This document shows, piece after piece, positions 1 to 7,803 of a DNA stretch of 64,000 bases. Under the pieces are notes generated by a model, which saw only the letters and a program-made list of their open reading frames with translations, did no database searches and was not told the origin of the DNA. How positions within the stretch are numbered: position 1 is the stretch's first letter; every line of letters starts with the position of its first letter. The DNA comes from Myxococcus qinghaiensis (GTDB taxonomy: Bacteria; Myxococcota; Myxococcia; Myxococcales; Myxococcaceae), in NCBI RefSeq assembly GCF_024198215.1, contig NZ_JAKCFA010000001.1:248001-312000 (forward strand), written 5' to 3'. A program made the translations under genes and the position numbers.

Positions 1-338
1 GGCGAGCCCGTGGACGAGCCGTAGGACACGCCCATCTTCCCGCTCGACAGCAGCGGGTCTCCCAGAAGCCCCGCATCCACGAGCGCCAGCTCACTGGCCC
101 GCGTGGCCAGGAGCGCCACCCGGCCCATGCCCCGCATCGTCTTGCGCGAGTAGGTCTGCGGCGGCAGCTCGAAGGGCGCGGCGGGGGCTCCCACCTGCGT
201 GTTCAAGCCCTCGTACTGCTTCCAGTCCTCGATGACCTGCACCGCGTTGCGCAGCGACTTCAGCCGCGCCTCCACCTGCGGCCAGTCGTGGCCCAGGGGG
301 CTGAGGGCTCCAAATCCCGTGACGACGACACGCCTCAT
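1..338 (-). CDS. apeR: Beta-ketoacyl-ACP synthase, N-terminal part (cut by window edge)
   Basis: The gene runs off the left edge, so only about 112 N-terminal residues are visible. They begin MRRVVVTGFGALSPLG, the typical opening of a FabF-type ketosynthase, and continue to a YGSSTGS stretch seen before the active site in this family. The catalytic Cys lies outside the window. The ATG overlaps the stop of the upstream ketoreductase by four bases (ATGA), so translation is probably coupled. It is the last visible gene of the aryl-polyene operon. By position next to ketoreductase and dehydratase it matches the second ketosynthase (ApeR) of known APE clusters; the symbol rests on that order. Confidence 0.85.
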   Translation of the reverse strand, partial: MRRVVVTGFGALSPLGHDWPQVEARLKSLRNAVQVIEDWKQYEGLNTQVGAPAAPFELPPQTYSRKTMRGMGRVALLATRASELALVDAGLLGDPLLSSGKMGVSYGSSTGS

Positions 339-1066
339 CCGAACAACCCTCCGTTCACGGAGATGACCTGGCGCGTGACATAGGCCGCGTCCTCGCTCAT
401 CAGGTAGCTCACCGCCGCGGCGACCTCCTCCGGCTTGCCCAGGCGCTTGGCGGGAATCAGCTTCAGCGCCTCCTCGACGATGTGCGGCTCCACCATCTCC
501 GTGTCAATCAAGCCGGGCGCCACGCAATTCACGGTGATGCCCCGGCTCGCCAGCTCCACCGCCAGCGCCTTCGTCGCCCCGATGATGCCCGCCTTCGCCG
601 CGCTGTAGTTCACCTGGCCCCGGTTGCCGGTGAGCCCGGAGACGGAGGACAGCGTGACGATGCGCCCCGGCTTGCGCCGGCGGACCATCGGCATGGAGAG
701 GGGGTTGAGCACGTTGTAGAAGGCGTCCAGGTTGGTGTGGATGACCGCGTCCCAGTCCTCGGGAGGCATGGCGGGGAACGCGTTGTCCCGGGCGATGCCC
801 GCGTTGCACACCACGCCGTAGTAGCAGCCGTGCGCTTCGATATCGGCGAGCAGCGCCTTCTCCGTCTCCGCGCGGTCCGCCACGTCGAAGCGCAGCAGGC
901 GGGCGGTCCGGCCCAGCTCGCGGACCTGGGCGGCCACGGCCTCGGCCTCCTCGACCTTCGCGCGGCAGTGCACCACGACATCGAACCCGTCGCGCGCCAG
1001 CCGCAGCGCCACGGCGCGGCCGATGCCTCGGCTGGAGCCCGTCACCAGTACCGTCTTCTCACTCAT
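335..1066 (-). CDS. apeQ: 3-oxoacyl-ACP reductase (SDR ketoreductase) of the aryl-polyene cluster
   Basis: A 243-residue short-chain dehydrogenase of usual FabG length. It has the NAD(P)-binding VTGSSRGIG (residues 8-16), an NAG motif near 88-90, the catalytic Ser around 141, Tyr154 and Lys158 (YSAAK), and the FabG-type C-terminus VNGG. It should reduce the beta-keto group on each ACP-bound polyene intermediate using NADPH in the cytoplasm. It overlaps the upstream dehydratase by 8 bases and the downstream ketosynthase by 4. The family is certain; the APE role follows from the neighbours. Confidence 0.93.
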   Translation of the reverse strand: MSEKTVLVTGSSRGIGRAVALRLARDGFDVVVHCRAKVEEAEAVAAQVRELGRTARLLRFDVADRAETEKALLADIEAHGCYYGVVCNAGIARDNAFPAMPPEDWDAVIHTNLDAFYNVLNPLSMPMVRRRKPGRIVTLSSVSGLTGNRGQVNYSAAKAGIIGATKALAVELASRGITVNCVAPGLIDTEMVEPHIVEEALKLIPAKRLGKPEEVAAAVSYLMSEDAAYVTRQVISVNGGLFG

Positions 1067-1523
1067 CCGTGCCCACCTTCGTCACGTCCATCGAGGCCGG
1101 GGGCTGGAACACCGTCAGCGCGGCCGTGGCCACCGTCTCGCCTCCAATCCCGAGCGTACAGTCGAACTGGCTCATCCCATTGTCCGTCCAGAACTGCCGG
1201 CGGACCTCGATGCGCAGGTGCTCGCCCACCTTGAACGAGGGGCGGCTGCACTCATACTTCCGCGTGCCCAGGAGGAAGCCCATGCGCTGCGCCTCCCCCT
1301 GCAGCCGCTGCCGCCAGCCCGCGTAGGCGGCGATGGCCTGGGCCATGAACTCGATGCCCACCCAGCCGCCCACCGCGCCGGCCTCCTGGAACAGGCAGTC
1401 CTCGCGCAGCGTCACCTCGGCCACCAGGCTCTCCTCGTCGCCCTCCACCGCGCGGTCGATGAGGCGCATGCGGTCCGCATGGGGGACAATCTCAGAGATG
1501 TCGAAGGCAATGGGCGTGCGCAT
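1059..1523 (-). CDS. apeP: 3-hydroxyacyl-ACP dehydratase-like hotdog protein
   Basis: A 154-residue protein opening with PHADRMRLIDRA and carrying a GIEFMAQAIAAYAG helix, the pattern of the single-hotdog dehydratases in APE clusters. It should remove water from 3-hydroxyacyl-ACP to give the trans double bonds. In studied APE systems this subunit pairs with a second hotdog dehydratase (ApeI), here the C-terminal domain of the ligase fusion at 10999-12714. Start and stop interlock with both neighbours: one base shared with the ketosynthase stop, eight with the ketoreductase start. Confidence 0.87.
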   Translation of the reverse strand: MRTPIAFDISEIVPHADRMRLIDRAVEGDEESLVAEVTLREDCLFQEAGAVGGWVGIEFMAQAIAAYAGWRQRLQGEAQRMGFLLGTRKYECSRPSFKVGEHLRIEVRRQFWTDNGMSQFDCTLGIGGETVATAALTVFQPPASMDVTKVGTDE

Positions 1524-2704
1524 CAGGCCCTTCCCAGGATGAGGGCGGCGTTGCTGCCGCCGAAGGCGAACGAGTTGCTCAGGACATAGCGCGGCGGGCG
1601 CCCCAGCGCCTCACCTGGCTTCACCAACGACAGCGCGGGCAGGGCGGGGTCCGCCTCGCCATCCCACCAGTGCGGAGGCAGGCGCCCGTAGGCGTCGTCC
1701 GTGAGGGTCAGCCAGCACAGCGCGGCCTCCAGCGCCCCCGCCGCGCCGAGCGTGTGGCCCGTGAGCGGCTTGGTGGAGCTGCACGGGACGTTGCCCCCGA
1801 GCAGCGCGCTCACCGCCCGGCTCTCCATGGCGTCGTTCTGCTGCGTCGCGGTGCCGTGCAGGTTGACGTAGCCCACGTCGGCCGGGGTGATGCCCGCGCG
1901 CTCCAAGGCCGTGCGCATGGCGATGAGCGCGCCCCGGCCTCCAGGCTCCGGCGCGGAGAGGTGGTGCGCGTCCGAGGACTCGCCCCAGCCCGCGAGCCGC
2001 ACCGGCCCCGGCTCGCGCGTCATCAGGAACAGCGCCGCGCCCTCGCCGATGTTGATGCCCCGGCGATGGACGCTCATCGGGTTGCAGCGCGCATCGCTCA
2101 CCGAGTCGAGCGACGTGAAGCCGGCAATCGTGAAGCGGCACAGCGCGTCCGCGCCGCCGGTGATGACGGCGTCCGCGGCGCCCGAGCGCAAGAGCCGCGC
2201 GGCGGTGGCCAGGGCCTTGGCGCTGGACGAGCACGCGGTGGAGATGACGAACGAGGGGCCCTGCACGCCCAGCACGTGGTTGAGCGCCAGGGCGGGGGAG
2301 CCCAGCTCCTGTTGCCGGACATCGAAGCGCGGGGGGAACTGGCCCGTCGCCGCGCGGGCGACGATGGCGGCCTCGCTCTCTCCGATTCCGGAGGTGCTGG
2401 TGCCCAGGACGACGGCCACGCGCTCCGGGCCATACCGTTGCAGGGCGTCGTCCACGGCGGGACGCACCTGGGCGAGCGCGGTGAGCAGCAGCGCGTTGTT
2501 CCGGCTGCGCAGCGGCACCGGCAGCTCGTCCAAGGGGGCGAGCGGCTTGGTGACGTAGCCCACGTGGAGCGGGCGGTCCGCGAAGTCGAAGCGCTCGGAC
2601 ACGCCCGTGGGCCTGTCGCCGAAGAGGGCGGTGGCCACCTCGAGCAGGCCCTGTCCCAGGGCGCACACCAGACCGAGCTGATTCAGGAAGACCTGCGGAA
2701 TCAT
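1523..2704 (-). CDS. apeO: Beta-ketoacyl-ACP synthase, main elongating ketosynthase
   Basis: A 393-residue KAS II-type condensing enzyme. Catalytic Cys158 lies in STACSSSAKAL, His283 in NLHGTATQQND, Lys312 in TKPLTG and His317 in GHTLGAAGALE, so the triad is complete. It should condense malonyl-ACP with the growing aryl-polyene chain. In known APE pathways this KS works as a heterodimer with a truncated partner (ApeC-like), for which 14566-15297 is the candidate. The ATG lies 4 bases after the stop of the DUF3261 lipoprotein gene. Confidence 0.92.
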   Translation of the reverse strand: MIPQVFLNQLGLVCALGQGLLEVATALFGDRPTGVSERFDFADRPLHVGYVTKPLAPLDELPVPLRSRNNALLLTALAQVRPAVDDALQRYGPERVAVVLGTSTSGIGESEAAIVARAATGQFPPRFDVRQQELGSPALALNHVLGVQGPSFVISTACSSSAKALATAARLLRSGAADAVITGGADALCRFTIAGFTSLDSVSDARCNPMSVHRRGINIGEGAALFLMTREPGPVRLAGWGESSDAHHLSAPEPGGRGALIAMRTALERAGITPADVGYVNLHGTATQQNDAMESRAVSALLGGNVPCSSTKPLTGHTLGAAGALEAALCWLTLTDDAYGRLPPHWWDGEADPALPALSLVKPGEALGRPPRYVLSNSFAFGGSNAALILGRA

Positions 2705-2708
2705 GGGC

Positions 2709-3275
2709 TCAATCCTCCGAGAGGCGTGACTCGATGGTCAGCCGGTAGTGCTCCGCCAGGTTGACCAGCTCCGCGCGGCCCGCCCAGCGCGGCTCTCCAC
2801 CATAGCGCACCGTGAGCCAGTCCTTGCCCGCGTGGCGCAGCACGCGCAGTCCCGGCGCATCCTCCAGCGTCCAGTCCGGCGGCAGGGCGGCGCGCACCGA
2901 GGCGGCCGGCCAGTAGACGTACTGGATGTCTCGCAGCACGGTGCGGGACTGGAACTGCTCGGGCACGCGTGCGTCCCGCTGCTCGTCCAGCTTCGCGCCG
3001 TCCCACTGCATGGTGAAGACGCGCTGGCCCAGGGCGAAGCCCGCGAGCTGGAGCGCCGCCGCGTCGATTTCGACGAGCGCCTCCAGCGAGCGGGGACCGC
3101 CCGGGTCCGCGTCGTGCGCGAAGCTCAGGCGCTGCGCCAGGCTCACGCTGGCTCCGAACGCCGCCGGGGCCAGCGAGAGCATGGGCAGGGCCACCTCCGG
3201 CGCCACCCGCCGCGGAGGCGGAGTGGCGCAGGCGATGAGCCCCAACAGGGCGACGATGGGAATCAGGCGGCGCAC
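2709..3275 (-). CDS. DUF3261-type lipoprotein of the aryl-polyene cluster
   Basis: A 188-residue protein starting with GTG at 3275, chosen because a signal peptide follows at once (RRLIPIVALLGLIAC) with a lipobox ending in Cys near residue 16. The start lies inside the end of the flavoprotein gene, giving a 13-base overlap. Lipoproteins of this size with IQYVYWP and DGWL-like motifs occur in APE clusters as DUF3261. It is probably anchored to the outer membrane and helps deliver or place the polyene lipid; that role is inferred. No catalytic motif is visible. Confidence 0.8.
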   Translation of the reverse strand: MRRLIPIVALLGLIACATPPPRRVAPEVALPMLSLAPAAFGASVSLAQRLSFAHDADPGGPRSLEALVEIDAAALQLAGFALGQRVFTMQWDGAKLDEQRDARVPEQFQSRTVLRDIQYVYWPAASVRAALPPDWTLEDAPGLRVLRHAGKDWLTVRYGGEPRWAGRAELVNLAEHYRLTIESRLSED

Positions 3276-4495
3276 AGCTTCTCGAGCACGCCGAGCCGAC
3301 GTCGGCTGTCGGCCACGAAGGGGTTCTCCTTGTCCCAGGCGTAGCCGGCCAGGATGGCGGAGATCATCCGCCGCACCTCGGGGGACGCGTTGGGGTGGAA
3401 GATGATGTCCTGGAAGCCACCGGCGTACCAGGACTCGACGAAGGTGCGGAACGTGTCCACGCCGGCCTTGAGCGGCACCGCGTAGTCGCGCTCCCAGTCC
3501 ACCGTCTCGCCCGCGAACACGCGGCCGATGCACTTCGCCGCCAGGCTCGCGGACTTCACGGCGATGGTGACGCCCGAGGAGAACACCGGGTCCAGGAACT
3601 CGCCGGCGTTGCCCAGGAGCGCGAACCCGTTGCCCCACAGCGACTTCACGTTCGCCGCGTACCCGGTGATGCTTCGCGCGGGCGTGTCCCAGACCGCGTT
3701 CTTCAAGAGGTTCGACAGGGACGGGTCCTCGCCGACGATGGCCTTGAGCCGCTCGGTCTCCGTGCCCTGGAACTGCTCCAGGTACTCGCGCTTGGCCACC
3801 ACGCCCAGCGAGCAGCGCCCGTTGGAGAAGGGGATGGTCCAGTACCAGACGTGCACGTGCTTCGGGTGCACCGTGACGCGAATCTTGCTCCGGTCGAAGT
3901 TGCCGCCGGAGGGCACCCGGTCCTCCACGTGCGTGAAGAGGGCGCCACGCACCGGGAAGTTCGACGGCGTCTCCAAATCGAGCAGCCGGGGCAGCACGCG
4001 ACCGAAGCCGCTGGCGTCGAGCAGGAAGCGCGCCTGCACGCGGTACGTCTCACCCTCGGGCGAGCGCACCGTGATTTCAGGCTCCGCGCCGGTGACGTCC
4101 ACGGACTCGACGGTGTGGCGGAAACGGAGGGTTGCGCCCATGCGCTCGGCGGCGAGCGCCAGCACGTGGTCGAACGTTCCGCGCTGCACCTGGTACGTGG
4201 TGCCCCAGCCCTTGGAGAACTTGTCGCGGAAGTCGAAGTCCGTGTACTGCTCGCCGCGCGCGAAGGCCGCTCCGTTCTTGTACTGGAAGCCCGCCTCGAC
4301 GACGTCGCGAATCATCCCCGCTTCCTCGATGTACTCCATGCTCTGCGGCAGCAGGCTCTCGCCGATGGAGAAGCGCGGGAACTGCTCGCGCTCCAGGATG
4401 AGCACCTGGCGGCCCTGCTTGCGCAGGAGCCCCGCGGCCACCGAGCCCGAGGGGCCCGCACCAATGATGACGACTTCTGTTTTTTCCACCTTCAC
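3263..4495 (-). CDS. FAD-dependent oxidoreductase (tryptophan-halogenase/geranylgeranyl-reductase superfamily)
   Basis: A 410-residue flavoprotein with a Rossmann GAGPSGSVAAG near residues 11-21, an acidic strand end (LILERE), FPRFSIGESLLP as in flavin halogenase-like proteins, and a second FAD motif GNAGEFLDPVFSSG. The start is a GTG sharing four bases (GTGA) with the stop of the exporter gene. It belongs to the same operon and is a frequent partner in APE clusters. No WxWxIP halogenase motif is obvious (WYWTIPF is near but not the same), so halogenation should not be assumed. A redox tailoring role on the polyene or its glycolipid anchor is possible. Confidence 0.85.
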   Translation of the reverse strand: MKVEKTEVVIIGAGPSGSVAAGLLRKQGRQVLILEREQFPRFSIGESLLPQSMEYIEEAGMIRDVVEAGFQYKNGAAFARGEQYTDFDFRDKFSKGWGTTYQVQRGTFDHVLALAAERMGATLRFRHTVESVDVTGAEPEITVRSPEGETYRVQARFLLDASGFGRVLPRLLDLETPSNFPVRGALFTHVEDRVPSGGNFDRSKIRVTVHPKHVHVWYWTIPFSNGRCSLGVVAKREYLEQFQGTETERLKAIVGEDPSLSNLLKNAVWDTPARSITGYAANVKSLWGNGFALLGNAGEFLDPVFSSGVTIAVKSASLAAKCIGRVFAGETVDWERDYAVPLKAGVDTFRTFVESWYAGGFQDIIFHPNASPEVRRMISAILAGYAWDKENPFVADSRRRLGVLEKLCAA

Positions 4496-6810
4496 GACAC
4501 GTCCTTGCCAGGAGGCAGTCTGCAGCAGGGCGTGAGCAACCAGATGGTGACTTCGCCCAGCAGCATGGTGAGACCGAAGGAGCGCAGGGCCGGAGTGGCC
4601 GAGAGCCCCAGAAGACCGAAAGAGAGGAGGGTGCTCACGCCGGCGAGCGCCACCGCGAGCCATGCGGAGCCCTCTCCGGGGTGCTCCAGCATGAAGATTC
4701 CGTAGTCCACGCCCATGCCCAGCAGCAGCATCAGGCCCAGCACGCTGAAGAGCTGGAGCGGCTCGCCCACCCAGCCGAACACGGCCAGCGTGACGAGCGT
4801 GCCCACCACCGTGGGCAGCCAGGCCCGCCACGCCTGTCGCCGGAAGCGCGCGACGAGCAGCAGCAGCACCGCGACATAGCCCAGCAGGATGAGCCCGCCC
4901 ATGAGGCGCCGGTAGCGCTCCAGGAGCTTGGAGATCTCCTGCGTCTTGTCCACCCACCGCACGCCCTCCAGCCCCTCGGCGGTGTCGGCGAGGCGCGGGA
5001 GCATGGACGGGTCTGTCAGCCCGCGCAGCATGACGATGCTGAAGTGCTTCTCCCCCAGGCGCCCCAGCCACTGCTGCCGGATGGCCGCCGAGGCGGGACT
5101 GGCGAGCAGCCGCTCCGGGGTGAGCACGTCGTCCGCGAAGCGCGCGCGGGTGGGGGCCTCGCCCGTCGCCTGGGCCACCGCGGCCACCGCCTGGGCCTCC
5201 GCGCTGGCGCTCAGCTTCGCGTCCGCGCGCTGCTGCTCCGCGCTGGGGAGCCAGTCCGACACCGCGCGGTAGCCCACCAGGAACTTGTCCGTCACGAGCG
5301 AGTCCAAACGCGCCTTCAGCGCCGCCTCGCGCGCGAGCACCTGCTCCTCGTCTTGCCCTCCCACGAGGAAGAACTGGGCGGGGCTGGGCAGGCCCAACAG
5401 GCGCCCCAGCTCACGCTGGTCGGAGATGAGGTGGGCGGGCGCGCTCTGGAGCTGGCGCAAGTCATCGCGCGTCTGGAGGCGCCACAGCCCGCCGATGATG
5501 AACAGGATGAGCGCCGCCGTGCCACCCCACCACGCGCGGTTGGACGCGAAGCGGGGCCAGCGCGAGAGCGACGTGGCGAAGCGCCGGGCGAAGGCCGTCT
5601 CGGGCAGCGCGCCGGTGTCCAGCGTGGGAAACCAGCAGGCCACCGTCAGGAACGCGCCCACCAGCCCCGTGGCGGAGAACAGCGCCATCTGCCGCAGCCC
5701 GGGGAAGGGCGCGACACCCAGCGCCAGGTACGCCACCACGCTGGTGAGCAGCGCCAGCACCATGCCGGGCAGCAGGCTGCGCATCAGCGGCCCGCGCTCG
5801 GAGGGAGGCTTGCCCTGGCGCGCGGCGAAGTAGTGGAAGCCGTAGTCCTCCGCCACGCCGACCAGGCTGGAGCCGAAGACGAGGGTGAGCAGGTGGACCC
5901 GCTCGAACACCAGCGCGGTGACGCTCATCGCCACCGCGCAGCCGATGCCCAGCGACACGCCCACCAGGACGATGGGGCGCACCGAGCGGAACGTCAGCCA
6001 CACCAGCAGGAGCACCGCCACCAGCGAGCCGATGCCAATGGTGGACATCTCGTCGCTGGCCTGTGACGCGGCGGCCTCCGCGTACAGCGGCACGCCCGCC
6101 GCCACCAGCCGGCCTCCAGGCACCTGGCTCGTCACCGCGGCCCGTGCGCGGTCCACCACGGTGGTGATGTTTCCGTCGGCCCCCAGCGCGAAGGCGGACA
6201 CCTGGCTGTGCCACGCCAGCAGCACCCACTCGCGGCCCTCTCCGGACAACCAGAGCCGGCCGTCACGCGGACGCGCCGTGCTCTCCGACGCGCGCGCCGC
6301 CCACCAGTCGGGCCACAGGCCCAGCGGGTCCGCCTCCCAGTCCGTCAGCCGGGGGCCCGCGGGCTGATACAGCTTCATCAGCGCCGTGCCGCCCAACTCC
6401 TCCGCCGTCGCTCGCGACAACCACGTGCGCTGCGCGGGCGTCAGCAGCCTGTCTCGATACGGGCGGTACAGCTCCAGCGCCGCATCCAGCGAGGACGCGT
6501 CCAGGGCGGAGGGCTTCAAGAGCGAGGCATCCTTGGACAGCTCCGCCGTGACGAGGTCCGCCGCGCGCTGGGCGGACTCCCAGTCCGGCGCGCCCACCAG
6601 CAACACCAGCTCCCGGCCCGCCTGGTCCGCGAGCTTGCGCGTGGCGGCGTCGACCTCGGGGGCCTGCTCGTCCTCCGGCAGGAGCGCCAGGACGTCGGTG
6701 TCCAGGCGCGCCGAGCGCCAGAACTGGACCTGGTGCGCCCCCACGGCCAGCACCACCAACAGCCAGAGGATGGCGGCCTTATTTCGCAAGACGTCTTGCT
6801 TCCGCGTCAC
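4492..6810 (-). CDS. MMPL/RND-family lipid exporter
   Basis: A 772-residue inner-membrane protein with two repeats of an MMPL transporter. One transmembrane helix lies near residues 13-30, a large periplasmic domain follows, then a five-helix bundle around 255-400, a second periplasmic domain, and a last bundle around 625-760 ending LLLGMGVDYGIFMLEHPG. The conserved GVAEDYGFHYF and GMGVDYGIF motifs hold the charged residues used for proton coupling. It probably moves the aryl-polyene lipid out of the inner membrane, handing it to the LolA-like protein encoded just upstream. The ATG at 6810 lies 32 bases inside that gene; a later TTG is possible. Confidence 0.9.
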   Translation of the reverse strand: MTRKQDVLRNKAAILWLLVVLAVGAHQVQFWRSARLDTDVLALLPEDEQAPEVDAATRKLADQAGRELVLLVGAPDWESAQRAADLVTAELSKDASLLKPSALDASSLDAALELYRPYRDRLLTPAQRTWLSRATAEELGGTALMKLYQPAGPRLTDWEADPLGLWPDWWAARASESTARPRDGRLWLSGEGREWVLLAWHSQVSAFALGADGNITTVVDRARAAVTSQVPGGRLVAAGVPLYAEAAASQASDEMSTIGIGSLVAVLLLVWLTFRSVRPIVLVGVSLGIGCAVAMSVTALVFERVHLLTLVFGSSLVGVAEDYGFHYFAARQGKPPSERGPLMRSLLPGMVLALLTSVVAYLALGVAPFPGLRQMALFSATGLVGAFLTVACWFPTLDTGALPETAFARRFATSLSRWPRFASNRAWWGGTAALILFIIGGLWRLQTRDDLRQLQSAPAHLISDQRELGRLLGLPSPAQFFLVGGQDEEQVLAREAALKARLDSLVTDKFLVGYRAVSDWLPSAEQQRADAKLSASAEAQAVAAVAQATGEAPTRARFADDVLTPERLLASPASAAIRQQWLGRLGEKHFSIVMLRGLTDPSMLPRLADTAEGLEGVRWVDKTQEISKLLERYRRLMGGLILLGYVAVLLLLVARFRRQAWRAWLPTVVGTLVTLAVFGWVGEPLQLFSVLGLMLLLGMGVDYGIFMLEHPGEGSAWLAVALAGVSTLLSFGLLGLSATPALRSFGLTMLLGEVTIWLLTPCCRLPPGKDVS

Positions 6811-7387
6811 TGGGGGGAGGCGTCTGGCTCAGCTTGTCGAACTGGATGACGCTGGTGTCGCCCCGCGCCTCGTCCAGCTTGACCTGCCGCACGTACGTGT
6901 CTCCCTCCAGGTGGATGCTCTTGAAGACGCGCGCGAGGCCCGCGTCCGTGGGCGTGAGGGTCAGCTTCCAGCCCGCCGTGCCCACCAGCTCGCCCTCGAC
7001 GCGGAAGCGCTTGGACAGCGCGGCCACGTCTCCGGACAGGAGCGCGAACATCACCTCGTTCACCGCCGCCAGCCCCGGCTCCTTGCTCGCGTCCAGGTGA
7101 TAGGCCGCGGCTCCCGTGCCCTGCTCCGCGCTCAGCGACTTGCGCGTCAAGGTCAGCGTGGACGCGAAGGGCTCCCGCGTGTCCCACAGCACGCCCTGCT
7201 CCCGCGACAGCAGGAAGGCGCCGCGCGAGACGAGCGGCTTCTTGAAGCCGGACACCGTCTTCTTCTGCTCGAAGTCCCCTCGCAGCAAAGGCACGTCCGC
7301 CAGCCGGGCGCGGACGTCCTTCACCACGTCACCGGCGCTGGCCGTCGAGCCCACCAGCAGCATCCCCAGCAAGAGCGCGCGCTTCAT
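6779..7387 (-). CDS. LolA-like outer-membrane lipoprotein carrier
   Basis: A 202-residue protein with a cleavable signal peptide (MKRALLLGMLLVGSTASAG). LPLLRGDFEQKKTVSGF near residues 31-47 is the start of the LolA fold, and the later strands LTLTPTD and HLEGDTYVRQVKLDEARGD fit the same half-barrel. It should be a periplasmic chaperone for a hydrophobic ligand, here probably the polyene lipid rather than lipoproteins, since it sits beside the MMPL exporter. The ATG overlaps the thioesterase stop by four bases (ATGA), which fixes the start. Confidence 0.87.
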   Translation of the reverse strand: MKRALLLGMLLVGSTASAGDVVKDVRARLADVPLLRGDFEQKKTVSGFKKPLVSRGAFLLSREQGVLWDTREPFASTLTLTRKSLSAEQGTGAAAYHLDASKEPGLAAVNEVMFALLSGDVAALSKRFRVEGELVGTAGWKLTLTPTDAGLARVFKSIHLEGDTYVRQVKLDEARGDTSVIQFDKLSQTPPPSDAEARRLAK

Positions 7388-7803
7388 TCGGGCTTCACCC
7401 CCAGCCGCTGCCAGAGCACCGGCGGACAGATGTACTGGAGCTCCTTGGTGGCCATGGACACGGCGACCTGGACGGTGTGGGCCTGGTTCACCTTGCGGCC
7501 CGTGGACGCGTCCCGAATCACGTAGTCGATGCGCAGCCGGTTCTCCCACTCGGTGATTTCGGCGCGAATCTTCAGCGCCTTCCCGTAGAGCGCCGGCTGC
7601 ACGTACTTCAGCCGCATGTCCACGACGGGCCAGGCGAAGCCGGACGCGAGCATCTGCGGGTAGTCGTAGTCGAACTTCGCCAACAGCGCGCAGCGCGCCA
7701 GCTCCAGGTACTTCACGTAGTGGCCATGCCAGACGACCTCCATCAGGTCGATGTCATGGAAGGGCGGCGACAGCTCGATTTCATGGCTGAGGTCAGGCTT
7801 CAT
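7384..7803 (-). CDS. Acyl-CoA/ACP thioesterase (4-hydroxybenzoyl-CoA thioesterase fold)
   Basis: A 139-residue single hotdog domain. PFHDIDLMEVVWHGHYVKYLE near residues 12-32 carries the acidic catalytic residue of the YbgC/4HBT family (D before the M-x-x-V-x-H-x-x-Y segment). It probably cleaves acyl-ACP, releasing or proofreading polyene chains. The ATG at 7803 lies 11 bases inside the ammonia-lyase gene. A hotdog thioesterase at this place is usual for APE clusters (ApeK-like). Confidence 0.88.
   Translation of the reverse strand: MKPDLSHEIELSPPFHDIDLMEVVWHGHYVKYLELARCALLAKFDYDYPQMLASGFAWPVVDMRLKYVQPALYGKALKIRAEITEWENRLRIDYVIRDASTGRKVNQAHTVQVAVSMATKELQYICPPVLWQRLGVKPE

Noticed and set aside
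3263-4495. Flavin-dependent halogenase in the APE cluster
   Set aside because: The fold matches but a proper WxWxIP motif is not seen, so only the broader oxidoreductase family is called.
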